Assembly (NCBI GenBank): GCA_018816585.1
Contig: JAHIVQ010000045.1
Location: 1 to 18,431, forward strand
Length of the DNA stretch: 18,431 bases
Reading direction: 5' to 3'
Source: Nanobdellota archaeon
GTDB lineage: Archaea > Nanobdellota > Nanobdellia > SCGC-AAA011-G17 > JAFCDX01
Under the pieces are notes generated by a model that worked only from the letters and a program-made list of their open reading frames with translations, was not told the origin of the DNA and ran no database searches. A program made the translations under genes and the position numbers. Numbering within the stretch: the first letter of the stretch is position 1; each line of letters begins with the position of its first letter. Shown here piece after piece: positions 1 through 8,562 of the stretch.

Positions 1-414
1 ATCATCTTTAAATGTTAAATTCATGCTAAAATTAGCATCAGGCATTATAGGATAATAAGTTAAATGTGTAAAAAGCCATGCAAATATTATTAACATTGGA
101 ATATAAGTAACTAACATTGGCTTGAATGATTCCTTCATTTGTATCATTGATTTTTGCATTGAAATTTTCTGCAATTCAGCTACTTTAGCTGCATCATGAC
201 TGAATTCTTTCATTTCTTTCCTTAAGTTTTTCATATCTTCTTTTATTGTTTTAAGAACTTCCTGATCAGTCATTTTTTTGTATATCACTGTACTGATTAA
301 AGTAACAATCAATGAAATTATCAGTATTCCCCAAAATGGAGGAAGATTTAACAGAAATCCAAATATTGGATCTAGAATAAAATTAAATATTTTTAGTGTA
401 TCATATAAACTCAT
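1..414 (-). CDS. EMC3/TMCO1-family (DUF106) membrane protein, 3' end cut by window
   Basis: This reading frame stays open from the ATG at 414 to the window edge, giving 138 residues with the C-terminus missing. A hydrophobic segment lies at about residues 14-45. A charged, probably coiled-coil stretch follows at 46-85. The family-like patch with AELQK and FKPML comes next, leading into a second membrane segment at about 99-118. This layout fits archaeal DUF106 proteins, which belong to the Oxa1/YidC/EMC3 superfamily of membrane insertases. The start lies 2 nt after the SecY stop, so it is very likely co-transcribed and translationally coupled with secY. A role in helping SecY insert membrane proteins is inferred from the family and position. 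The adenylate kinase gene often found after secY in archaea is absent between the two. Confidence 0.85.
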   Translation of the reverse strand, partial: MSLYDTLKIFNFILDPIFGFLLNLPPFWGILIISLIVTLISTVIYKKMTDQEVLKTIKEDMKNLRKEMKEFSHDAAKVAELQKISMQKSMIQMKESFKPMLVTYIPMLIIFAWLFTHLTYYPIMPDANFSMNLTFKDD

Positions 415-415
415 T

Positions 416-1819
416 TTATTTACCCATCATTTTTCTTAAAGCAGGATACATATCCATCATATGCTGATTTGCAATATCCTCGTACAATCTATAAATTATC
501 ATTACAGCTAACAATATACCTGTTCCACGTCCAAGAGCTCCTGACAAATCAGCAATTGAAGCGAGTATACCAACAGCAATTCCACCCATGACTGTTAATG
601 GAATAATATAACGTTTTAGTATTGCTTCAAGAACTCTTTCGTCCCTTCTAAAACCAGGTATCTGCAATCCAGAGCTCATTATTTGCTTTGCCTGAGAAGC
701 AGCATCCATTCCTGAGGTTTGCATCCAAAATAATGCGAATATAACAGAACCCACTATAAAAAATAAAATATAAATGCCTGCTTGCCCTATATTCACCCAG
801 CTGAAAGAACCTGTAATTATTGCTTGTATCATGTTTGGCGCGTGAATCCACATTATAAAACCAGTTGCAGGAGTATTTCCAATAAATGTTCCAAGTATTG
901 GACGACCCCAATTCTCGAGCAGTTTTGCAACCAACTGAATATTTGCAATAAGTGCAGCAATTAAGATAACAGGAATATTACTAGTGTATAAAAAATGCAA
1001 TGGCCATCTTATTCCATGCCCTCTTATTCTTCCAAAACTTAGTGGAATCTCTATCTTCATAGCTTGGAAATATATTGCTATTAAAAACACCACTATTGTA
1101 GCAATAATCATTGATAAAGCAAGTATTGCCCCAGTTGGATCTCCTGAACTTAATGAAAGTAAAAATACCCAAAGTGCTCCAATAGGAGCTTGTCCAGAAC
1201 CAAATGCCCATACACCTGTTGTTGTTAATGGTGATAATGCTCTTACAAAAACTTCCATTGATACATTAGCTGCTATGAAAAGACTTACACCAGATCCAAA
1301 TCCCCATTTTTGCATTACCTCATCAAGATATAATACAATAAGGCCTCCAAGAATTAACTGAGCAACTAATATCCATTGCATGAAAAAGTATTGCGCACCC
1401 ACTAAATCTGCTTTTGGTGCCAATCCACCCATAAAAATATATATAATTGATTCAAATACAATGAAAAATAATGATAATAATTTTTGAACTCCCTGGAATC
1501 TTACTCTTCCTTCTTTTGTTGATGTATCAAAATGTATAATTCCAGAACCATTCAATAATTGAAGTACAATAGATGCAGTTACAATAGGACCAATACCTAG
1601 AGACATTATTGAACCGAAGCTTGCTCCTAAAATTATTGATAATTGTTCAAAATTAGCAAGATTGTTTGGACCAAGTCCATATAAAGGAATAACTGATAAT
1701 AAGAAAAATGCTACTAAACTTATTAGTGTCCACTTTAATTTTTCATTGAAAGAAAGCTTTTTTTGTAAAGGACCTATAACATCAGGTATAAATGATAAAA
1801 TATTATCAACAATACTCAT
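416..1819 (-). CDS. secY: Preprotein translocase subunit SecY
   Basis: This is the central channel subunit of the Sec translocon, which moves or inserts proteins across the cytoplasmic membrane. The 467-residue length and about ten hydrophobic segments are normal for archaeal SecY/Sec61-alpha. Visible signatures are the first membrane helix at about 30-50, the plug and second-helix region at about 60-95, GSGVSLFI at 175-182, and the cytosolic loop [16 protein letters not shown] at 386-401 with its basic residues, which in the family contacts the ribosome. GTGILL at 432-437 lies in the last membrane helix. The ATG overlaps the uL15 stop as ATGA, and GGAG lies about 10 nt upstream. Its place at the end of the spc cluster, directly before an EMC3-like insertase, is conserved in archaea. 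Confidence 0.98.
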   Translation of the reverse strand: MSIVDNILSFIPDVIGPLQKKLSFNEKLKWTLISLVAFFLLSVIPLYGLGPNNLANFEQLSIILGASFGSIMSLGIGPIVTASIVLQLLNGSGIIHFDTSTKEGRVRFQGVQKLLSLFFIVFESIIYIFMGGLAPKADLVGAQYFFMQWILVAQLILGGLIVLYLDEVMQKWGFGSGVSLFIAANVSMEVFVRALSPLTTTGVWAFGSGQAPIGALWVFLLSLSSGDPTGAILALSMIIATIVVFLIAIYFQAMKIEIPLSFGRIRGHGIRWPLHFLYTSNIPVILIAALIANIQLVAKLLENWGRPILGTFIGNTPATGFIMWIHAPNMIQAIITGSFSWVNIGQAGIYILFFIVGSVIFALFWMQTSGMDAASQAKQIMSSGLQIPGFRRDERVLEAILKRYIIPLTVMGGIAVGILASIADLSGALGRGTGILLAVMIIYRLYEDIANQHMMDMYPALRKMMGK

Positions 1820-2253
1820 GCTACTATTTCTCCACCTGCTTTTTCTATTTTTTCTTTTGCATTTTTAGAAAAAGAATCACATATTATTTTTAACTTATTT
1901 TTTATTTCTCCTGTTCCAAGAACTTTAGTATATCCATGTTCTTTAAGATTTACAATAAAATGATCTCCCTCCTTTTTTCCAAGCTTGTTTAATTTTAATT
2001 CTATCTCACCAAGATTAATTGCTTTTTCCTTGACATTTGTCTTTTTCTTCAAACTAGTAAATCCATGCCTTCCATAATATTCCTGCCCATAATATTTTAG
2101 AATATGCATTTTTTTATGATGTGCCCTTTTACCAGAACCAGCCATACCAACACCACCACGATTACCAGCACCTCTATGCCTGCTATGGCTACCCCATCCA
2201 TGAGTGCTTCCTGCTCTTTGCTTTATATTTTTCTTTTTTCTTATTACTACCAT
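1816..2253 (-). CDS. rpl15: Large ribosomal subunit protein uL15
   Basis: This is a late-assembling 50S protein that binds 23S rRNA. The 145 residues begin with the basic, glycine-rich N-terminal arm typical of archaeal/eukaryotic uL15 (L27a type), including [20 protein letters not shown] at about residues 24-43. The globular C-terminal part includes KVLGTGEIK and ends in KAGGEIVA, as expected. It starts 1 nt after uL30 and its stop overlaps the secY start by 4 nt. The length is complete and nothing unusual is seen. Confidence 0.96.
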   Translation of the reverse strand: MVVIRKKKNIKQRAGSTHGWGSHSRHRGAGNRGGVGMAGSGKRAHHKKMHILKYYGQEYYGRHGFTSLKKKTNVKEKAINLGEIELKLNKLGKKEGDHFIVNLKEHGYTKVLGTGEIKNKLKIICDSFSKNAKEKIEKAGGEIVA

Positions 2254-2254
2254 T

Positions 2255-2725
2255 TTATACCATTCTCTTTATGAGCTCATTTATTTTTTCTTTTCTATAA
2301 CCTAAAGCACCACCCATACTAAATTGATTTTTAATACCTTTTTTTTCAAAACCATGAACAGGTGGCTTTAATCTGAAAAATGATTTTAATCCTGGAACAT
2401 CCTTTAACTCTTTTTTATTATTAATAAATTCATCTGCAAATTGATCAATGCTTAAATTAGTTGATTTTTTTATATATTCTTCACTTAATTTTGTATTTCC
2501 AGGAAGTCTTCCTCTTTCTTTTAATAATAAAGCACAGGTTTCTTTATTCAATTCCCCCCATGTAATAAAATCTTTTATTAAATCAAGCATTCCTATATAA
2601 GAAGGATTATCGCTTATTATTGAACATGAATTTTTTTTATATAATCTTAAAAGGTTTAGAGTATCCTTTACCTTTTTCTTCATGTTTATTCCTCCTCTAA
2701 CTTGTATTACAGCTATTCTTTTCAT
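2255..2725 (-). CDS. rpl30: Large ribosomal subunit protein uL30, long archaeal form
   Basis: This 50S protein has the long archaeal/eukaryotic (L7-like) form, 156 residues against roughly 60 in bacteria. The N-terminus [14 protein letters not shown] followed by KDTLNLLRL matches the family, so the first Met is preferred over the internal Met at residue 15. The conserved [14 protein letters not shown] (about 45-58) and the C-terminal part with [16 protein letters not shown] followed by GGALGYR are both present. It starts 4 nt after the uS5 stop and ends 1 nt before uL15. No clear Shine-Dalgarno sequence is seen, so coupling to uS5 translation is likely. Confidence 0.96.
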   Translation of the reverse strand: MKRIAVIQVRGGINMKKKVKDTLNLLRLYKKNSCSIISDNPSYIGMLDLIKDFITWGELNKETCALLLKERGRLPGNTKLSEEYIKKSTNLSIDQFADEFINNKKELKDVPGLKSFFRLKPPVHGFEKKGIKNQFSMGGALGYRKEKINELIKRMV

Positions 2726-2729
2726 TTTT

Positions 2730-3524
2730 TTAAATTGATTTTACCTTTGTTTTTGTAATATTTTTAAGTGCGTCAAAACAAGCCCTTACTAAATTTATTT
2801 TTGTTCTTGTCTGTCCAAATGCTTTTGAACGAATATCTTGTATTCCTGCTAACTCAAGTATTAATTTTACCTGTGACTCTGCAAGTATTCCAGTACCTTT
2901 TGGAGCTGGTTTTAATTTAATTTTTACAGAACCGCACTTTCCACTAACACTAAATGGTATTGTGTGAAATTCATTACAACCGCACTCCCATGAACCACAT
3001 CCTCTTTTAACTGAAATAAGATTTAATTTAGCATTTTTTATTGCCTTTTCTCTTGCAGGCATTGTTTCCTTTGCTTTACCATAACCTAATCCAACAAATC
3101 CATCTCTATTACCTACAACAACACAAGTTGCAAATTTAGGTTTATTACCCTCTTTAGTTTTTTTCTGGGTTTGCTTCCATATGCTTCTCTTTCCACCACC
3201 AAATTTACCTTTTGATTGTCCAATAGTTAACAATGCACTTTCTAAATTAGGCATTAGTTGATCAACAATTTCTGACTCTAAAAGAGGTCTTGAACTTGAA
3301 AGAGCCTGATCCATATTTGTTATTTCTCCTGAAGCAACAAGTTTACCAAGTTCTGTTTTAGGTTTCCATTCTCTTTCAATTACAGTTATTCCTCTCTCTA
3401 CTTCTACACTAACTTCTTCTTCAGGTTTTACTTCTACAACATCCTCTACAACCAATTCTTCTGTTACTGGCTTATTTGGATCTTGCTGTTTTTCTCTTGC
3501 TCTTGTTCTTTTTATTTCTGGCAT
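2730..3524 (-). CDS. rps5: Small ribosomal subunit protein uS5 with acidic N-terminal extension
   Basis: This 30S protein helps form the mRNA entry site and supports decoding accuracy. The conserved core runs from WKPKTELGKLV at about 53-63 to the end. It includes the S5 double-stranded-RNA-binding region with FVGLGYGKAKE (about 143-153) and the archaeal/eukaryotic signature RGCGSWECGC (174-183). The C-terminal domain has PAPKGTGI and GIQDIRSKAFGQT. Residues 1-45 form a poorly conserved, Glu/Val-rich acidic extension, making the 264 residues somewhat longer than many archaeal homologues. AGGAG lies upstream of the ATG, and the gene starts 1 nt after uL18. Confidence 0.97.
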   Translation of the reverse strand: MPEIKRTRAREKQQDPNKPVTEELVVEDVVEVKPEEEVSVEVERGITVIEREWKPKTELGKLVASGEITNMDQALSSSRPLLESEIVDQLMPNLESALLTIGQSKGKFGGGKRSIWKQTQKKTKEGNKPKFATCVVVGNRDGFVGLGYGKAKETMPAREKAIKNAKLNLISVKRGCGSWECGCNEFHTIPFSVSGKCGSVKIKLKPAPKGTGILAESQVKLILELAGIQDIRSKAFGQTRTKINLVRACFDALKNITKTKVKSI

Positions 3525-3525
3525 T

Positions 3526-4068
3526 TTAACTCCTGTTTATCTTATTTTTTATATCTTCAATAACAGTTTTAATATTCTCTGGTTTATTTTTTGAAAATTG
3601 ATTTTTTGGTGCACTTTTTACAAAATTTGTTATATGAATACCATAAATCCTATCATCTTTTGGTATTATTTCATTTGAATGAGGTACATTAATACCTGCA
3701 TCAAGAACCCCTTTTAGTACAGCGTATAATCTTTCTCCTGTATTTTGCAATCCTAAATCAACAATCGCATCTTTTATATTTTTATGCTTTGCTTTTATTC
3801 CACATAAATATCCTGTAAGATAAGCTGCAGGTACATTTCCAGTACTAAATTTCCAGCCATACTTCTTTTCAAGCTCTTTACTGTTAGCAGCTGCAACTAT
3901 TTTATCTCCTGATTTGTCAAAACTAACAAACTGAACATGAATATTGTTAAGGGATTTTCTTATTACTAATCTTGTTTTCATTGATTTCAATAATAATAAT
4001 CTATTTCTATAATCGGTCTTGCCATTTAATTTTCTTCTGTATTTTACTGTATAATTTTTAGTTGCCAT
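3526..4068 (-). CDS. rpl18: Large ribosomal subunit protein uL18
   Basis: This is the main 5S rRNA-binding protein of the central protuberance. The N-terminus with YRRKLNGKTDYRNRLLLLKS is characteristic of archaeal uL18 and fixes the start. As a result the gene overlaps the end of eL19 by 11 nt. Further family features are RLVIRKSLNNIHVQ, AAYLTGYLCGIKA, and GVLDAGINVPHSNEIIPKDD followed by RIYGIHI. The 180 residues are near the usual archaeal length. There is no evident Shine-Dalgarno sequence, so translation probably depends on coupling through the overlap. Confidence 0.96.
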   Translation of the reverse strand: MATKNYTVKYRRKLNGKTDYRNRLLLLKSMKTRLVIRKSLNNIHVQFVSFDKSGDKIVAAANSKELEKKYGWKFSTGNVPAAYLTGYLCGIKAKHKNIKDAIVDLGLQNTGERLYAVLKGVLDAGINVPHSNEIIPKDDRIYGIHITNFVKSAPKNQFSKNKPENIKTVIEDIKNKINRS

Positions 4069-4516
4069 CTTTTTTAATCAGATTATATTCATCTATGAAC
4101 AATCTTACGTGTCTTACACTTCTGAAAAATCCTCCTTTTATTTTTTTCCTTAAAATTCTGTAATTTATTGTAGACAAAAGACTTTTTTTCTTCAGATCTT
4201 TCAAATAATCTCTCTGTGACCTTACTTTATTTATCCATTCTGTCTTTCTTGAAAGTCTTGCTGTTCTCTTACCTTTTAATGAACCCTTTCCAGATTTTCT
4301 TCCCTTTCTTTTTTGATTCATTATATGTCTTGCTCTGCTTCTTGATATTCCTCTCGCGGGGAGTTTAACAATTGAGCCATTTTTTATAAGTGATTTTATA
4401 TCTGATCTTGTTATAGCTTCCTTTACTTCTTCAAAATGATCTGGATTTATTTTAATTCTTCTCTTGCCAATTCCAAGCATTCTTAAAGCAAGATTTTTCT
4501 GCATTTTTGTATTCAT
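4058..4516 (-). CDS. rpl19e: Large ribosomal subunit protein eL19
   Basis: This 50S protein is found only in archaea and eukaryotes and binds 23S rRNA near the tunnel exit and subunit surface. The 152 residues open with QKNLALRMLGIGKRRIKINP. The basic hinge GISRSRARHIMNQKRKGRKSG comes next (about 56-75), then a long helix starting at about TEWINKVRSQRDYLKDL. GGAGAT precedes the ATG. The start overlaps the eL32 stop by 4 nt and the end overlaps uL18 by 11 nt. The length is normal and nothing is missing. Confidence 0.96.
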   Translation of the reverse strand: MNTKMQKNLALRMLGIGKRRIKINPDHFEEVKEAITRSDIKSLIKNGSIVKLPARGISRSRARHIMNQKRKGRKSGKGSLKGKRTARLSRKTEWINKVRSQRDYLKDLKKKSLLSTINYRILRKKIKGGFFRSVRHVRLFIDEYNLIKKDGN

Positions 4517-5091
4517 TTTTTATCTCCGGGAAGACTTTTTTTCATATCTTCTTTTATAAGCTCTTCTGTACTTTTTTTCTTTGTTTCAGGCTCTTCTTTT
4601 TTCTCTTCCTTCTCTTTGGCTTTTTTCTCAAGAGCTTCTTTTGATTTTTCTTTTTTAGTTTTCTTTTCTGCTTTTAATTTCTTTTTTTCTTCAATTAATT
4701 TTTTTTGCTCTTCTAAATATTTGTCTGGATTTTTAATATTTACAACTACAAATTTTGATTCAATGCATTTTTTTATTATTTCTAATTTATTTTTTAATCC
4801 TATTTTTCCAATTATTACACTATTTTTAGTGTGATCAATATTTTTAAGACCATTAATATTATTTATTAGTAAAGGAATTAAACCATCTTTTCTCAAGAAT
4901 CTTACTAAAACAGGAGAGCCATAACCTATCTTTGGAACATGAACATGTCCCCTAACACGCCTTCTTAATTTATTATGCATTCCCCTTGGTTTTCTCCAGC
5001 TCTTGAATCTTTTATATCTATTAGCATCAGACCTAACAAAATTAGGCTTTTTCTTCTTTCTATTTATTTTGAATTTTAGTAGTTCTTTCAT
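4513..5091 (-). CDS. rpl32e: Large ribosomal subunit protein eL32 with long Lys/Glu tail
   Basis: This archaeal/eukaryotic 50S protein has its core in about residues 1-123. The core includes FVRSDANRYKRFKSWRKPRG (18-37), GYGSPVLVRFLRKDG (56-70), and the end of the domain at KFVVVNIKNPDKYLE. Residues 124-192 form a lysine/glutamate-rich tail of about 65 residues that is absent from compact archaeal homologues. It is probably a charged helix or disordered. The tail is not a frameshift product, because its stop still meets eL19 in the standard 4-nt overlap. Its function is unknown. The gene overlaps uL6 by 4 nt. Confidence 0.95.
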   Translation of the reverse strand: MKELLKFKINRKKKKPNFVRSDANRYKRFKSWRKPRGMHNKLRRRVRGHVHVPKIGYGSPVLVRFLRKDGLIPLLINNINGLKNIDHTKNSVIIGKIGLKNKLEIIKKCIESKFVVVNIKNPDKYLEEQKKLIEEKKKLKAEKKTKKEKSKEALEKKAKEKEEKKEEPETKKKSTEELIKEDMKKSLPGDKK

Positions 5092-5645
5092 TTTTTTATC
5101 TCTTCAGAAGATTGAGTTATCCAAATTCCATCCTGAAATAATCTTCTATCTCTGTTATTTATCCTGCATGCTCTTTCTATTGTTGCTGCAGCTTGACCAA
5201 CTTCCTCTTTATTACAACCAGTAATTGTAACAATATCTCCATTTAATTTTACACTCACATCATCACTTATACTTGCTTTTCTTGGGATTTTTTCTCCAAG
5301 GAAATTTTTTATAGTCATCATTTTATTATCTATTGAAACTGATATTGGGAAGTGTCCTGAACAAATTTTTAATTTTGCTTCATACCCATTTAACACTCCA
5401 CTAATCATATTTTTTATATGTGATATTGTGCTATTGACAAACATTTTATCTTCTTTAGTTATTTTTTTATTTGAAGGTGTAACTAAAATCGAATTTTCTT
5501 TTTTTTCTATTTTTATTCTAGGATTTAAAAAATTTCTTTCAGATTCTCCTTTTGGTCCCTTAAGTTTTATAGTATAATTTTCTATCAAAACTTCAACACC
5601 TTCAAGTATTTTTATTTCAGACCTTTTGGAAAGTATTTTTTTCAT
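5088..5645 (-). CDS. rpl6: Large ribosomal subunit protein uL6
   Basis: This 50S protein sits near the GTPase-associated centre and consists of two repeated alpha/beta domains. The 185 residues match archaeal uL6. They include YTIKLKGPKGESER in the first domain, the helix FVNSTISHIKNMISGVLNGY, and the C-terminal conserved segment with VTITGCNKEEVGQAAATIE (about 143-161) followed by RLFQDGIWI. It starts 1 nt after the uS8 stop with no clear Shine-Dalgarno sequence and overlaps eL32 by 4 nt. Confidence 0.96.
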   Translation of the reverse strand: MKKILSKRSEIKILEGVEVLIENYTIKLKGPKGESERNFLNPRIKIEKKENSILVTPSNKKITKEDKMFVNSTISHIKNMISGVLNGYEAKLKICSGHFPISVSIDNKMMTIKNFLGEKIPRKASISDDVSVKLNGDIVTITGCNKEEVGQAAATIERACRINNRDRRLFQDGIWITQSSEEIKK

Positions 5646-5646
5646 T

Positions 5647-6039
5647 TTAATAGCAATAAGAAATTACTCTTCCTCCAAGTTTATTTTTTTGTGCTTCTGT
5701 ATGCGTCATCAAACCCTTTGGAGTTGAAACTAGTAATATACCAAAGTTTTTAGCAGGTAAAAATCTTTTCTCAAATTTTTCGAATTCATCATATTTTACA
5801 GAGAATCTTGGCTTTATAACCCCACAATTATTAATATTACCAAGAAGATTTATTTCTATATACCCACCTTTTCCATCTTCAACTACTTTTAATGATCCAA
5901 TATAATTATTATCATGCATTATATCAAGCACATTTTTATTGAATTTTGATGAAGGTCTGATTATACATATAAACTTTCCTTTCTTTTCTGCATTCAACAC
6001 TTTTGAAAGTGCATTTGCAAGTGTATCGTTAGTTGCCAT
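5647..6039 (-). CDS. rps8: Small ribosomal subunit protein uS8
   Basis: This primary 16S rRNA-binding protein is important for 30S assembly. The 130-residue length is the archaeal norm. The N-terminus DTLANALSKVLNAEKKGK, the KPRFSVKYDEFEKFEKRFLP region, and the C-terminal signature GILLVSTPKGLMTHTEA (about 99-115) ending in GGRVISYCY are all present. In other archaea and bacteria uS8 often regulates the spc operon by binding its mRNA. I did not identify such a site here. It is separated by 1 nt from both uS14 and uL6. Confidence 0.97.
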   Translation of the reverse strand: MATNDTLANALSKVLNAEKKGKFICIIRPSSKFNKNVLDIMHDNNYIGSLKVVEDGKGGYIEINLLGNINNCGVIKPRFSVKYDEFEKFEKRFLPAKNFGILLVSTPKGLMTHTEAQKNKLGGRVISYCY

Positions 6040-6040
6040 T

Positions 6041-6271
6041 TTAATTAAATTTTTTAAATCCTAAAGATTTAGCTACCTCCCTAAAACATTGTCTACATAA
6101 ATGCATTTTATATTTCCCAACATGCGCGCCTATACGTCCACATCTCTTGCATTCACTAAGAGATTTTCCAAACTTTCTTGGTTTTGGAGCATTATGCTTC
6201 AAAAACTTTTTATGCATTTCTGGTTTTGACTTCAATTGATCTAATCCTTTTTTATAATTGCTATAACTCAT
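6041..6271 (-). CDS. rps14: Small ribosomal subunit protein uS14, zinc-binding
   Basis: This 30S head protein has a zinc ribbon whose four ligands are visible as C41-x2-C44 and C59-x2-C62, in the archaeal context [20 protein letters not shown]. The C-terminal [12 protein letters not shown] matches the family. The 76 residues are longer than the usual 50-57 of archaeal homologues because of about 20-25 extra residues at the N-terminus, rich in Lys. The start is supported by GGAG about 8 nt upstream and by the 4-nt overlap with uL5. Confidence 0.96.
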   Translation of the reverse strand: MSYSNYKKGLDQLKSKPEMHKKFLKHNAPKPRKFGKSLSECKRCGRIGAHVGKYKMHLCRQCFREVAKSLGFKKFN

Positions 6272-6783
6272 TCTTCTTCTCCTATTTTTGTTCCAAATTC
6301 TTTTTTAATATACTCTATAGCCTCTTTTTTTGTTATTTTTGTTTTTGTAGGTATTTTCTTTTTTGATATTTTTCTTCTTTTAATCCTAAATCCTGGCCTT
6401 TCTAAAGTGACTGCAACATCAAAGCCAAACATACCCAACGGTGCATTGTATTCAATTCCATCAATATCAATATACTCCTGAATACCAAATGAAAAATTTC
6501 CATAATCATCAAATTTTCTATCAGATAATTTATTTCCAACCGCATTTAAGCATTTTACAAGAAAATCATATGCTTCTTTTTTCCTTAGTGTAACTTTTGT
6601 AGCTAATTTAAGATGAGGTCTTACATTCCAAGTTGGAATTCTCTTCATGGTTTCAGTTTGTACAACTTTTTTGTTAGTTATATAATTTAATAATTTTGAA
6701 GCTTTTTCTAATTTATCTCCTGCTCCACCAACACCTATATTTAGTGTTATTTTCTCTATCCTAATATCTTGCATTTTATTCAT
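6268..6783 (-). CDS. rpl5: Large ribosomal subunit protein uL5
   Basis: This central-protuberance protein binds 5S rRNA and contacts the P-site tRNA and head of the 30S subunit. The 171 residues include [20 protein letters not shown] near the N-terminus, [21 protein letters not shown], and the [14 protein letters not shown] segment (about 105-118). The [20 protein letters not shown] region follows. Two Met codons are possible starts (residues 1 and 4). The first matches archaeal homologues and overlaps the eS4 end by 8 nt. It overlaps uS14 by 4 nt downstream. Confidence 0.96.
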   Translation of the reverse strand: MNKMQDIRIEKITLNIGVGGAGDKLEKASKLLNYITNKKVVQTETMKRIPTWNVRPHLKLATKVTLRKKEAYDFLVKCLNAVGNKLSDRKFDDYGNFSFGIQEYIDIDGIEYNAPLGMFGFDVAVTLERPGFRIKRRKISKKKIPTKTKITKKEAIEYIKKEFGTKIGEEE

Positions 6784-7474
6784 TTTCTATTCCAATTAAT
6801 GATTTTTCTTTTCCAACAACAAATGCATATTTCTTCAGTGTTGTATAAACATGATTATTCAATGAAAAAGTTATTTTTGGTTCTTCTAGTCCATTTCCTT
6901 TTTCTACTTTTTGTAATTTACCAAAATTTCCTACATATGTACCTGCAGATAAATAAACTATTACATCCTTTTCCATCTTAATATGTGATTTTACTTTTTT
7001 AGTTGTGAGATCAAAAACAAGTGTATCTCCTGTATTGTAATCATTTTTATCAAGTAAAATATTACGCCCATCATTAAGATTAATTTGTATCTTTCCACCA
7101 TTAACTATTTTTTTATTAATTATTTTGCATAATTTTACATTTGAGTCTTTTATTGGATTTAATATGAATTTTCCCCTTTTATTATATAATATAATATAAC
7201 TTTCTTTTAATTCAGGTATCTCAATTATATCCATTAATCCAACAGGGAATCTGTAATCATTCCTTGCTATTTTATTTACAAGCAGTTTTTTATTATTTAA
7301 TATATAATTAACTTCCTTCTTGGTTTTAGCTTGCTTCAAAAATTCTTTTATTAATATACTAAGAGTTATTGCATTATTTAATCCATGCGGGCCAGGCATA
7401 GGTCTTGCTATAAATTTTCTTTCTTTCCTGTTTATTGACCAATTTCTTGGTGCTGCTATTCTTTTAAGGTGCAT
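6776..7474 (-). CDS. rps4e: Small ribosomal subunit protein eS4
   Basis: This 30S protein is found only in archaea and eukaryotes. The N-terminal signature MHLKRIAAPRNWSINRKERK fixes the start, even though it overlaps the end of uL24 by 11 nt. Next come PMPGPHGLNNAITLSILIKE, an S4-type RNA-binding stretch (about 40-75), the central domain with GLMDIIEIPELKESY, and a C-terminal KOW-like segment. Its 232 residues are near the archaeal norm. GGAG lies about 10 nt before the ATG. Confidence 0.96.
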   Translation of the reverse strand: MHLKRIAAPRNWSINRKERKFIARPMPGPHGLNNAITLSILIKEFLKQAKTKKEVNYILNNKKLLVNKIARNDYRFPVGLMDIIEIPELKESYIILYNKRGKFILNPIKDSNVKLCKIINKKIVNGGKIQINLNDGRNILLDKNDYNTGDTLVFDLTTKKVKSHIKMEKDVIVYLSAGTYVGNFGKLQKVEKGNGLEEPKITFSLNNHVYTTLKKYAFVVGKEKSLIGIENE

Positions 7475-7853
7475 TTTTCTTCTCCAGTTTCTCTTTTCTT
7501 ATTTTATCTCCTAACTCTAATGAAGTTATCATCAAATTTGATGGCTCCAAAGGATAAAATGATTTTGTACCATCTTTTTTTATCTGCTGAATACCTTCAA
7601 TGTAAACTTTTCTTCTTGTAAGACTGACATCAACTACTTTTCCTGTTTTTTTTCTGAACTGTCCGCGAGTTATTTTAACACTATCTCCCTTTCTTACTCT
7701 AATTGATCTTTTTCCATATTTCTTTCTTAATTCTTTTGATAAATGTACACTCATGAACTTTCCAACAATATGTAATGGAGCATTTCTTCTATACTTTCTT
7801 TGCTTTCTTTTCTGTGTACTTTTAATCCAACTTTTTGAAAATCTTTTTTTCAT
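7464..7853 (-). CDS. rpl24: Large ribosomal subunit protein uL24
   Basis: This assembly-initiating 50S protein binds the 5' region of 23S rRNA near the exit tunnel. It has the long archaeal/eukaryotic form (L26-like). The basic N-terminus has SKSWIKSTQKRKQRKYRRNAP. It is followed by HIVGKFMSVHLSKELRKKYG and a KOW motif in RVRKGDSVKITRGQFRKKTG (about 53-72). The length is 129 residues. It overlaps uL14 by 4 nt and eS4 by 11 nt. No Shine-Dalgarno sequence is visible. Confidence 0.96.
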   Translation of the reverse strand: MKKRFSKSWIKSTQKRKQRKYRRNAPLHIVGKFMSVHLSKELRKKYGKRSIRVRKGDSVKITRGQFRKKTGKVVDVSLTRRKVYIEGIQQIKKDGTKSFYPLEPSNLMITSLELGDKIRKEKLEKKNAP

Positions 7854-8251
7854 ACTAATATATTAGCTAACTTAGAAACAGCAGTCCATCTTTCTGCAAT
7901 CTCTTTAGCTATCGCTCCTTTAAGTATAGTCCCTTTTGGGTTTCCTTTTTCATCTTTTAATACAACTGCTGCATTATCTTCAAATTTGATTCTTGTACCA
8001 TCAGGCCTTTTGTATTCTTTTCTCTGCCTAACAATAACTGCATATACAACTTGTTTTAACATCTCAGGATTTCCATCAACAACAGATGCATTAATTAAAT
8101 TTCCAACACCACACTGCATATTTTTTCCCCTTGTTGTCTTTGCTCCATATACAGAAATTATTCTAATTAACTTAGCTCCGGAATTATCACAAGTTGGAAC
8201 TAAAGATCCTTTCTGCAATCCATAAGTCATATTTGATTTTAGTGATTTCAT
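7850..8251 (-). CDS. rpl14: Large ribosomal subunit protein uL14
   Basis: This 50S interface protein lies near the factor-binding region. The 133 residues contain the near-universal CDNSGAKLIRI (21-31) and VDGNPEMLKQVVYAVIVRQR. The downstream segment YKRPDGTRIKFEDNAAVVL and the C-terminal GPIA/E-like region (ILKGAIAKEIAERWTAVSKL) follow the archaeal pattern. GAGGT lies about 8 nt before the ATG. It overlaps uS17 upstream and uL24 downstream by 4 nt each. Confidence 0.97.
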   Translation of the reverse strand: MKSLKSNMTYGLQKGSLVPTCDNSGAKLIRIISVYGAKTTRGKNMQCGVGNLINASVVDGNPEMLKQVVYAVIVRQRKEYKRPDGTRIKFEDNAAVVLKDEKGNPKGTILKGAIAKEIAERWTAVSKLANILV

Positions 8252-8562
8252 TTTAATACCTCAATTATTACAAAATTTTTTGTTTTTGATATTGGTGAAC
8301 ATTCAATTATTTTTACTTTATCTCCTACATTTATATTAAGGCAATCAGGAATATGTACCTTAACTTTACTTCTTCTTTTTTCATATCTCTCATATTTTGT
8401 AAGATAGAATGTTCTTGGCCAAGAGACTGTTGCTGTTTTATGGACATTTCTTTTTATTACATTACCAACAAACACTCTTCCTCTTGTACTCAAGGTACTA
8501 TGAAAAGGGCAATGTTGATCATTACAATTTACAGCTTCAGTTTTTACTTCTTGTTTTTTCAT
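8248..8562 (-). CDS. rps17: Small ribosomal subunit protein uS17
   Basis: This primary 16S rRNA-binding protein has an OB fold. The 104 residues begin with the archaeal signature CNDQHCPFHSTLSTRGRVFVG (positions 13-33). The core has HKTATVSWPRTFYLTKYERY and KVHIPDCLNINVGDKVKIIE, as in archaeal uS17. It overlaps Rnp1 and uL14 by 4 nt on either side. AGGTTAAA precedes the ATG as a weak ribosome binding site. Confidence 0.96.
   Translation of the reverse strand: MKKQEVKTEAVNCNDQHCPFHSTLSTRGRVFVGNVIKRNVHKTATVSWPRTFYLTKYERYEKRRSKVKVHIPDCLNINVGDKVKIIECSPISKTKNFVIIEVLK

Noticed and set aside
984..1361. Plus-strand open frame of 125 codons opposite secY
   Set aside because: It is antisense to a fully conserved secY, has a low-complexity composition and no promoter, so it is a shadow of the real gene.
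4513..4720. The Lys/Glu tail of eL32 might be a frameshift artefact
   Set aside because: The frame closes exactly in a 4-nt overlap with eL19, the normal junction in this operon, and similar tails occur on uL4 and uS3.
6768..6783. Second Met of uL5 (residue 4) as the true start
   Set aside because: Archaeal uL5 proteins commonly have a few residues before the REIRIEK-like segment, and the first ATG gives the expected coupling with eS4. The difference of three residues cannot be settled by sequence.
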